NCBI RefSeq assembly: GCF_014842875.1
Contig: NZ_JACYXZ010000002.1
Coordinates: forward strand, 620,001 to 684,000
Length of the DNA stretch: 64,000 nucleotides
Reading direction: 5' to 3'
Source of the DNA: Nocardioides donggukensis
GTDB lineage: Bacteria > Actinomycetota > Actinomycetes > Propionibacteriales > Nocardioidaceae
Both the position numbers and the translations under genes were made by a program. The notes beneath the pieces are model-generated. The model saw nothing but the letters and a program-made list of their open reading frames with translations, searched no databases and was not told where the DNA came from. Below, in pieces: positions 45,262 to 52,101 of this stretch. How positions within the stretch are numbered: position 1 is the stretch's first letter; each line of letters opens with the position of its first letter.

Positions 45262-46004
45262 ACGCCGTGCGCCTGGCTCTCGGCACGCTGACGGCCGTGC
45301 CGGTGGCGGCGCCGGCGTCGGTCGACCGGCGGACCGCCGGCCGGGCGATGCTGCTGGCTCCGGTCGTCGGCCTCGTGCTGGGGCTGCCGCTCGCGGTCGC
45401 GGCGGTGCTCCTGGACGACCTGCTCGCTCCCCCGGTCCTCGCCGCGCTGGTCGTCTCGGCGCTCGCGCTCCTCACCCGCGGACTGCACCTGGACGGACTG
45501 GCCGACACCGCCGACGGGCTCGGCAGCGGGAGGTCCGGCGCCGAGGCGCTGGCGGTGATGCGACGCTCCGACATCGGCCCGTTCGGGGTGGTGACGCTGG
45601 TGCTGGTGCTGCTCCTGCAGGTCACGGCACTCGCCGCCTGCCTGGCCCGCGGCGACGGGGCACTGGTGCTGCTCCTCGCGCTGGTGGTCAGTCGCGGACT
45701 GCTGCCCCTGGCCGCCGTGCCCGCCCTGCCCGCCGCGCGGGCCGACGGGCTCGGGGCCACGGTCGCGGGCACCGTGTCCCGTCGGTCGGCCGTGCTGGTC
45801 GCGCTCGGCCTGGCGCTCCTCGTCATCGCCACGGCACTCGTCGACGGTCGTCAGGGCATGACGCTGGTGCTGCTGGCCGTCGTACCTGCGCTCGCACTCG
45901 CGCTGCGCTGTCGCACCCGCTTCGGCGGCGTGACCGGCGACGTCTACGGCGCCGTGGTCGAGACCGGCTTCACCGCCGCCCTCGTCATCGCCTCCGGCGC
46001 CTGA
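45258..46004 (+). CDS. cobS: Adenosylcobinamide-GDP ribazoletransferase
   Basis: The 248-residue membrane enzyme has several helices and the hallmark HLDGLADTADGLG near 78-90, with MRRSDIGPFGV and FGGVTGDVYGA near the C-terminus. It joins alpha-ribazole to GDP-cobinamide, completing the nucleotide loop. GTG 45258 overlaps the cobU stop as GTGA. It is the last gene of the riboswitch operon; cobT is not in the window. Confidence 0.92.
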   Translation: MNAVRLALGTLTAVPVAAPASVDRRTAGRAMLLAPVVGLVLGLPLAVAAVLLDDLLAPPVLAALVVSALALLTRGLHLDGLADTADGLGSGRSGAEALAVMRRSDIGPFGVVTLVLVLLLQVTALAACLARGDGALVLLLALVVSRGLLPLAAVPALPAARADGLGATVAGTVSRRSAVLVALGLALLVIATALVDGRQGMTLVLLAVVPALALALRCRTRFGGVTGDVYGAVVETGFTAALVIASGA

Positions 46005-46035
46005 GCACGAACGGTGGCGGGCTGGGCCGTCCGGC

Positions 46036-47160
46036 TCAGGACTCGCGGACCGAGGGCTCCACGAACGGCGGCTTGACCACGGTGAAGATCTCGCGACGCC
46101 CCCGGATGTCCACGCCGACCTCGGCGCCGTCCTCGACGATGCGGGGCATCAGCGCGAGGCCGATCCCCTTCTTCAGCGTCGGCGAGAAGGTGCCGGAGGT
46201 GACGTCGCACAGCGGGACGTCCGCGGTCAGCGTGACGCTCATCCCGGGCCGCGGGATGCCACGGCCGGTGGCGAGCAGGCCGCGCAGCAGCACGTCGGAG
46301 CCCCGCTCCCGCTCGGCCAGCAGCACCTCCCGGCCCCAGAACGCCTCCTTCTTCCAGCCGCAGGCCCAGCCGACCCGGCCCTGGTTGGGGGTGACGTCGG
46401 GCCGCAGGTCCTGCCCGTGCAGCGGGTAGCCCATCTCGGTGCGCAGCGTGTCCCGGGCGCCGAGGCCACAGGGCAGCAGCCCGTGCTCCTCGCCCGCCGC
46501 GACGAGTGCGTCCCACAGCGCGAGGGCCCCGTCGTTGTGGACGATCAGCTCGTAGCCCCGCTCGCCGGTGTAGCCGGTGCGGCAGACCACGACGCCGGTG
46601 CCGGCGTGCTCGGCCTCGACGAAGGTCATGTAGTCGTGGCCGACCGGGAGCCCCACCGCCGCCAGGGTCTCGTCGGAGCGGGTGCCCTGCACGGCGAGCA
46701 CGGCGTACGACTCGTGGTGGTCGCTGATCTCGACCCCGTCCGGCGCCTGCTCGCGCAGGCGGCGCACGACCTCGGCGGTGTTGGCCGCGTTGGGGACGAG
46801 CAGGATCCGCTCGTCGTCCTGGTAGTAGGCGATCAGGTCGTCGATGATCCCGCCCGTGGCGTCGTCGCAGCAGAGCGTGTACTGCGCCTTGCCCGGCTCG
46901 ATCCGGCCGAGGTCGTTGGACAGCGTGGCGTTCACGTACGCCGCCGCGCCCGGCCCGGAGACCAGCGCCTTGCCGAGATGGCTCACGTCGAAGATGCCCA
47001 CCGCCTCGCGAACGGCGGTGTGTTCCTTCACCACGCCGGTGGCGTACTCGAGCGGCATGGTCCAGCCACCGAAGTCGGCGAACTTGGCGCCGAGCGCGAC
47101 GTGCCGGTCGTGGAGCGGGGAGCGGAGCGGGGAGCGGAGCGGGGCGGACTCGTCGGTCAT
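46036..47160 (-). CDS. gcvT: Aminomethyltransferase (glycine cleavage T protein)
   Basis: The 374-residue protein has [33 protein letters not shown], the folate-binding [10 protein letters not shown] and [17 protein letters not shown], and the C-terminal barrel. It transfers the aminomethyl carbon from the lipoylated H protein to tetrahydrofolate. The N-terminus has a short SPLR repeat from a 12-bp minisatellite. ATG 47160 follows TACGTT by 7 nt. It is divergent from pepA with 46 bp between start codons. Convergent with cobS. Confidence 0.92.
   Translation of the reverse strand: MTDESAPLRSPLRSPLHDRHVALGAKFADFGGWTMPLEYATGVVKEHTAVREAVGIFDVSHLGKALVSGPGAAAYVNATLSNDLGRIEPGKAQYTLCCDDATGGIIDDLIAYYQDDERILLVPNAANTAEVVRRLREQAPDGVEISDHHESYAVLAVQGTRSDETLAAVGLPVGHDYMTFVEAEHAGTGVVVCRTGYTGERGYELIVHNDGALALWDALVAAGEEHGLLPCGLGARDTLRTEMGYPLHGQDLRPDVTPNQGRVGWACGWKKEAFWGREVLLAERERGSDVLLRGLLATGRGIPRPGMSVTLTADVPLCDVTSGTFSPTLKKGIGLALMPRIVEDGAEVGVDIRGRREIFTVVKPPFVEPSVRES
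47114..47147. repeat. 12-bp in-frame repeat at the start of gcvT
   Basis: Two and a partial third copy of AGCGGGGAGCGG encode the SPLR repeats ahead of the conserved domain. Confidence 0.75.
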
Positions 47161-47167
47161 ACGGCCG

Positions 47168-47173
47168 AACGTA
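47168..47173 (-). promoter_or_regulatory. -10 box of gcvT (leaderless)
   Basis: TACGTT on the minus strand is followed by 7 nt and ATG 47160. Confidence 0.6.
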
Positions 47174-47193
47174 TCCCACCCGGACGGCGTGGT

Positions 47194-47199
47194 TAGAGT
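47194..47199 (+). promoter_or_regulatory. -10 box of pepA (leaderless)
   Basis: TAGAGT is followed by 7 nt and GTG 47207. The gcvT box lies only 20 bp away on the other strand, so the -35 regions of the two promoters must overlap the opposite gene's promoter. Confidence 0.6.
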
Positions 47200-47206
47200 G
47201 CAGGGC

Positions 47207-48712
47207 GTGACGACGTACACACTCCGCAACGCCAGCCCTGCCAAGACCCGATGCGATGCCGTCGTGGTCGGGGTCACCTCGAGCAAGAAGGGCCCGGTGG
47301 TGGCCACGGGAGGCGGTGACGTCGCCAAGGCGTACGGGCGCAGGCTCGCCCCGCTGCTGGCCACGCTGGGCTTCACCGGCAAGGACGGCGAGACCGCCAA
47401 GGTGCCCACGGGCGGGACGATCAAGTCGCCGCTGCTGGTGCTGGTCGGCCTGGGCGAGGAGCGGGCGCTGACCCCCGTCGGCGTACGCCGCGCGGCCGGG
47501 GTGGCCGCCCGCACGGTCACCAACGCCGCCTCCGTCGCGATCGCGCTCCCGGCCGACTCGCCCGAGCTGGTGCGGGCGGTCACCGAGGGATTCGCCCTCG
47601 GGGGCTACACGTTCACCGAGTACAAGACCGACCCCAAGCCGGGGCGCACCGATGCCGGCGAGGTCGTGGTGCTCAGCGAGCAGGCCCGCAAGAAGGACAC
47701 CGTCGCCGCGTTCGAGCGGGCCCGCGCGGTCACCGCCTGCGTGGCCGGTGCCCGGCACTGGGTCAACCTCCCGGCCGGCGACCTCACCCCGCCGGTCTTC
47801 GCCGACGCCGTCGTCGCCGCCCACAAGGAGCTCACGTCGGGTCGCGGCGCCCCCAAGGTGGGGATCACCGTCTGGGACGAGCAGAAGCTGGCCGCCGAGG
47901 GCTGCGGCGGCATCCTGGCCGTGGGCAAGGGCTCGGAGGCTCCCCCGCGTCTGGTCAAGCTGACCTGGGAGCCCAAGGGCGCCACCCGGCACGTGGCACT
48001 GGTCGGCAAGGGCATCACCTACGACTCGGGCGGCTACACGATCAAGCCGCCGGCCTCGATGCTGCACATGAAGGAGGACATGGCCGGCGCCGCCACGGTG
48101 GTCCAGGCGCTGTTCCTCATCGCGCAGCTGAACCTGCCGGTGCGGGTCACCGCGTGGGCGCCGATGGCGGAGAACATGATCTCCGGCGCCGCCATGCGCC
48201 CCGGCGACGTGCTCACGATCCGAGGCGGCACCACCGTCGAGATGACCAACACCGACGCCGAGGGTCGGTTGATCCTGGCCGACGCGCTGGTCCTGGCCGC
48301 CGAGGAGAAGCCGGACACGATCGTCGACATCGCCACGCTGACCGGCGCGATGGTCGTGGCCCTGGGCGAGCGGATGGCCGGGGTCATGGGCGCCGACGAC
48401 GTGGTCGCCGGGCTCCGAGCCGCCGCCGACGCCGCGGGCGAGGCGGTCTGGCCGATGCCGATCCCCGACGAGATGCGGGAGCGGGTCACCAGCAGCAAGG
48501 TCGCCGACATCGCCCAGCACGACTGGGTGCGCTGGGGCGGCGGGCTCTTCGCGGCCGCCTTCCTGCGGGAGTTCACCGACGGCATCCCGTGGGGCCACGT
48601 CGACATCGCCGGCCCGGGGTTCAACCCCGGCGGTGTGCACGGCTACACCACCTCCGGCGGCACCGGCTTCGGGGTCGCGACGCTGATGGAGTACGTCGCC
48701 GCGCAGGCCTGA
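47207..48712 (+). CDS. pepA: Leucyl aminopeptidase (M17)
   Basis: The 501-residue peptidase has an N-terminal macrodomain-like half and the catalytic half with [25 protein letters not shown], and the signature NTDAEGRL (near 348) that supplies metal ligands. It removes N-terminal residues from peptides in the cytoplasm. GTG 47207 is fixed by the TAGAGT box. Only 19 bp after its stop lies a 3' remnant of a LuxR-family gene. Confidence 0.93.
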   Translation: MTTYTLRNASPAKTRCDAVVVGVTSSKKGPVVATGGGDVAKAYGRRLAPLLATLGFTGKDGETAKVPTGGTIKSPLLVLVGLGEERALTPVGVRRAAGVAARTVTNAASVAIALPADSPELVRAVTEGFALGGYTFTEYKTDPKPGRTDAGEVVVLSEQARKKDTVAAFERARAVTACVAGARHWVNLPAGDLTPPVFADAVVAAHKELTSGRGAPKVGITVWDEQKLAAEGCGGILAVGKGSEAPPRLVKLTWEPKGATRHVALVGKGITYDSGGYTIKPPASMLHMKEDMAGAATVVQALFLIAQLNLPVRVTAWAPMAENMISGAAMRPGDVLTIRGGTTVEMTNTDAEGRLILADALVLAAEEKPDTIVDIATLTGAMVVALGERMAGVMGADDVVAGLRAAADAAGEAVWPMPIPDEMRERVTSSKVADIAQHDWVRWGGGLFAAAFLREFTDGIPWGHVDIAGPGFNPGGVHGYTTSGGTGFGVATLMEYVAAQA

Positions 48713-48731
48713 CCGCGCGGCACCCCTCATT

Positions 48732-48766
48732 GCATCGAGCTCGCCGCCCTGGCCCGACGAGGCTGA
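48732..48766 (+). pseudogene. 3' remnant of a third LAL-type LuxR regulator
   Basis: The 43 bp at 48732-48774 match 51738-51780, the last codons, stop and first 8 bp downstream of the intact LAL gene, with two mismatches. They still read IELAALARRG-stop in frame. Everything upstream of this fragment is gone, and pepA ends 19 bp before it. This marks a deleted copy of the same gene family directly ahead of the two intact copies. Confidence 0.8.
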
Positions 48767-48778
48767 CAGGCTCTTGTC

Positions 48779-49031
48779 CGCGAGCCTGACGATTGGCGAT
48801 ACCCGCTAGCCGTTCCGGCCCCGGGCTTGGACAATGGCCGCATGGAGCCTCGCTCCCCTGTGGTCGGGCGGGACGCCGAGCGGGAGTTGCTGGTCTCGGC
48901 GTTGCACGACTCCGCCACCGGGACCCCGCGGGCCGTCCTGGTCGCCGGGGAGGCCGGCATCGGGAAGACCCGGCTGGTCGCGGACGTCGCCGACGACGCC
49001 GCGGCCGACGGGCACCTGGTGCTGTGGGGAC
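48779..49031 (+). repeat. 253-bp duplicated block, copy 1 (upstream region plus first 63 codons of LAL-1)
   Basis: Identical to 51849-52101 except for one silent base (G at 48928, A at 51998). Identity stops abruptly at both ends; the rest of the two genes differs throughout. Confidence 0.95.
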
Positions 49032-51772
49032 ACTGCATGCGCTTCGGTGCGGAGTCCTCGCCGTACCTGCCGATCGGACAGGTGCTCACACAGTGGCACC
49101 GGACTGCCGGACCGCAGGAGCGACGCCGGGTCCTCGCCGGTGCCGCGGCGCTGTCCACCATCGCCCCCGCGCTCGGGGGCACAGCAGGGACCGCGCATCC
49201 CGACGGCACCAGCCGACTGATCCCGCTGACGGGAGCCGTCGTGGATCGGATCACCGAGGAGAAGCCACTCGTCCTCGTCGTCGACGACCTCCAGTGGGCC
49301 GATGCCACCTCCCTGGACCTGCTGGCCTACCTGATCAGCGGCTTCGCACCGGCTCGACGGCTCGCCCTCCTCGCCACCTTCCGAGACACCGACCTCGAGG
49401 ACGGACACCGGCTGCACGGCTGGCTGGCCGACATGCTCCGCCTGCCGGGCGTCGCGACCACCCGTCTCGAGCGCTTGGACCTGCAGGACACAGAGCACCT
49501 CGTGTCCTCACTCCGCGGCGGCACCGGCATCGGCCGGCTCTCCCACGACGTGTTCGAGCGTTCGGAGGGCAACCCCTACCTGACGGAGGTTCTGGTCCGC
49601 TCGAACGGTGAGCGGACGACGTCCGCCGCGACCACCGACCTCTCGACGGTCCTGCTCGCCTCCTGGCACCGGCTCACACCCCAGGCGCGGGCGCTCATGC
49701 AGTGGCTGGCCGTCGGCGGCCGACCCGTGCGGTTCGCCGACCTCGAGCAGGTCGCGGCCGGGATCGCGGACGACCGGTTCCGGACCTGCCTCGAGGAGGC
49801 CCGCGCCGAGGGGATCGTCCGCCTCGTGGCGCCTGGCGTGGTCTGGTTCCACCACCCGCTGCTGGCCGAGGTGATCGCCGACACGATGGGCCCCGGCGAG
49901 CTCAGGACCCGCCACGCCCGCTACGTCGACGTACTCGAGGCCGTCTCCGAGGATGTCGCCGCCGACACCCCGGACCATTCACGGGCTGCTCACCTGGCCC
50001 TGCACCACGAGGGCGCCGGTCACACGGACGAGGCGCTTCGATGGTCCCTGCTCGCCGCTGACGCGGCCGAGCGGGTGCGTGCCTTCGCCGAGGCGACCGA
50101 GCACCTGCAGCGGGTCTGTCGACTCTGGCCCGAGGCGAGCGACCGAGCCCGCGCCGCGGCCGGCGAGCGGGTGCCGATGCTCACCCGCGCCAGCGACAGC
50201 GCGCGCAGGAGCGGCGACCATCTCGCGGCCGTCCGGCTGCGTGAGGAAGCCGTGTCCCTCGTCGACGCACGAGCCGAGCCGGAGCTGGCCGTCGAGCTGA
50301 GCCTGCTGCTGCCCTGGCTGCGGGTGTCGAGCGGCCTCGACGACATGGTGCGGCAGACGACGTTCCGAGACATGCTGAGCCTGCTCGAGGGTCGGCCGTC
50401 CAGCTCCGCGAAGGCGCAGGTCCTGGCCCACGCGAGCTACCTCGCGCGATGGGACGGAGCCCCCGACGCGGCCCGCCTCGCCGAGAGGGCCCTCGCGATG
50501 GCCCGGGACCTCGGCTCGGAACGGACGTTGGCCCACGTGATGTCCGCGACGTCACTGCTCCGGGTGGGGGCGCCGGAGTCGCTCGCGGCCATCGAGGAGG
50601 CCGTCGCCCTCGCCTGGCGGATCGAGGAGCCCCGGCTGATCGGCATGGCGGAGTTCTGCCGTGCCGACGCCCTCTATGAGCTCGGCAGAGCGACTGAGGC
50701 CGCCGACCAGTCGCTCGCGGCCTTCCGGAGGATGGTGGAGCGCGGCTGGTTCCACGACGCCGCCTACGGGCTGAGCGCGACGCCGGCGCTGTACCTGTGC
50801 ACCCTCGGCCGATGGCCCGAGGCCAGGGCTCAGCTTCGGGAGCTGCTCGGCCGCCGGCAGGCCCCCCGCCCGGCCTCCTGGGTGCGCTCCGTGGCGGCAG
50901 TGCTGGCGTTCCGGGCGGGCGAGGCCGACCTGGCCCGAACACACCTCACCCGCTCCCTGGAGCTGGCCAGCGGCCCGCCGGCCCTGGGCGAGCTGAGCCT
51001 CCTGGCAGTGCTGGAGCAGCACGCCTTCGACGGCGGTCATGAGCGGGTCCTGGACCTCGTCGAGGCGCAGCTGCCCGAGGCGGTCGGCGCCTCACCCGCC
51101 GTGGCCGAGGACCTTCTGGTCCGGGCGGCTCGGGCGGCCGGCGAGCTGGCCTCCTTCCGCGGACACCGGTCCGACGCCGGCCGACGGCTGCACCGGATGG
51201 AGAGCCGGGTGGCACCGGAGCGGGGGTGGTTCGCCCGCCGCTCTCGCGAGGACCACGTCAGTCCGGCACTCAGGTGCGTGTACGCCGCCGAGCGGGCCCG
51301 CTGCCAGGACGACCGGGGCCCGCTGGTCGGGCTCTGGAGCGCCGCCGAAGTCGCCTGCGCGGAGGCCGGTCTTCCCTGGGATCGGGCGCTGGCCTGCTAC
51401 CACCTGGGCCAGGCCCTGCTGGAACGGCACGACCGCAGTGGGGCGGCCGGTGCGCTCCGGACCGCGGCGAGCCTGGCCACCGATCTCGGTGCCGCCCCGG
51501 TCGTCGCGGACGTCCACGCCCTCGCCGCACAGGCACACCTCTGCCTCGACCGACCGGCGCCTGCCAGCGACCGCGACGGCGCCCAGTGGCCGACCCTCAC
51601 CCACCGGGAGCGGGAGGTCCTCGCCCACGTCGTCGCCGGCCGCACGTACGCCGAGATCGCCGACGTCCTGGTCATCAGCCCCAAGACCGTGAGCGTCCAC
51701 GTCTCGAACCTGCTGCGCAAGACCGACACCGCCAACCGCATCGAGCTCGCCGCCCTGGCTCGACGAGCCTGA
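48842..51772 (+). CDS. Large ATP-binding LuxR-family regulator (LAL-1)
   Basis: The 976-residue protein has an N-terminal AAA/STAND ATPase with Walker A GEAGIGKTR (36-44) and Walker B LVLVVDDLQWAD (near 142-153). A long alpha-helical TPR-like middle follows, and a C-terminal LuxR helix-turn-helix (about 918-974; LTHREREVL, EIADVLVISPKTVSVHVSN). Such MalT-like proteins bind inducer and ATP and then activate transcription; the target is unknown. ATG 48842 lies 6 nt after GACAAT, a possible leaderless promoter. It is the first of two tandem paralogues and is followed at once by a perfect hairpin. Confidence 0.9.
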   Translation: MEPRSPVVGRDAERELLVSALHDSATGTPRAVLVAGEAGIGKTRLVADVADDAAADGHLVLWGHCMRFGAESSPYLPIGQVLTQWHRTAGPQERRRVLAGAAALSTIAPALGGTAGTAHPDGTSRLIPLTGAVVDRITEEKPLVLVVDDLQWADATSLDLLAYLISGFAPARRLALLATFRDTDLEDGHRLHGWLADMLRLPGVATTRLERLDLQDTEHLVSSLRGGTGIGRLSHDVFERSEGNPYLTEVLVRSNGERTTSAATTDLSTVLLASWHRLTPQARALMQWLAVGGRPVRFADLEQVAAGIADDRFRTCLEEARAEGIVRLVAPGVVWFHHPLLAEVIADTMGPGELRTRHARYVDVLEAVSEDVAADTPDHSRAAHLALHHEGAGHTDEALRWSLLAADAAERVRAFAEATEHLQRVCRLWPEASDRARAAAGERVPMLTRASDSARRSGDHLAAVRLREEAVSLVDARAEPELAVELSLLLPWLRVSSGLDDMVRQTTFRDMLSLLEGRPSSSAKAQVLAHASYLARWDGAPDAARLAERALAMARDLGSERTLAHVMSATSLLRVGAPESLAAIEEAVALAWRIEEPRLIGMAEFCRADALYELGRATEAADQSLAAFRRMVERGWFHDAAYGLSATPALYLCTLGRWPEARAQLRELLGRRQAPRPASWVRSVAAVLAFRAGEADLARTHLTRSLELASGPPALGELSLLAVLEQHAFDGGHERVLDLVEAQLPEAVGASPAVAEDLLVRAARAAGELASFRGHRSDAGRRLHRMESRVAPERGWFARRSREDHVSPALRCVYAAERARCQDDRGPLVGLWSAAEVACAEAGLPWDRALACYHLGQALLERHDRSGAAGALRTAASLATDLGAAPVVADVHALAAQAHLCLDRPAPASDRDGAQWPTLTHREREVLAHVVAGRTYAEIADVLVISPKTVSVHVSNLLRKTDTANRIELAALARRA

Positions 51773-51828
51773 CAGGCTCTACGTTCTGCAGGTTCTGGGC
51801 ACGTGGAACCTGCAGAACGTAGAGCCTG
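51773..51828. terminator. Perfect 23-bp inverted repeat between the LAL genes
   Basis: Arms 51773-51795 and 51806-51828 are exact reverse complements around the 10-nt loop TGGGCACGTG, beginning one base after the LAL-1 stop. A shorter hairpin with the same outer seven bases (CAGGCTC/GAGCCTG, 48767-48788) follows the remnant copy. It may terminate LAL-1 transcription, but the arms are only moderately GC-rich and no U-run follows, so an inserted palindromic element or protein site is also possible. Confidence 0.75.
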
Positions 51829-51848
51829 ACGCGCCGACTGTCCCGCTG

Positions 51849-52101
51849 CGCGAGCCTGACGATTGGCGATACCCGCTAGCCGTTCCGGCCCCGGGCTTGG
51901 ACAATGGCCGCATGGAGCCTCGCTCCCCTGTGGTCGGGCGGGACGCCGAGCGGGAGTTGCTGGTCTCGGCGTTGCACGACTCCGCCACCGGGACCCCACG
52001 GGCCGTCCTGGTCGCCGGGGAGGCCGGCATCGGGAAGACCCGGCTGGTCGCGGACGTCGCCGACGACGCCGCGGCCGACGGGCACCTGGTGCTGTGGGGA
52101 C
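51849..52101 (+). repeat. 253-bp duplicated block, copy 2 (upstream region plus first 63 codons of LAL-2)
   Basis: The second copy lies 3070 bp downstream of the first, with one mismatch. It includes the presumed promoter, so both regulators should be transcribed from the same signals. Confidence 0.95.

Noticed and set aside
48779-52101. Insertion sequence as the cause of the LAL duplication
   Set aside because: No transposase, terminal inverted repeats or target-site duplication flank the 253-bp blocks. Homologous recombination explains them better.
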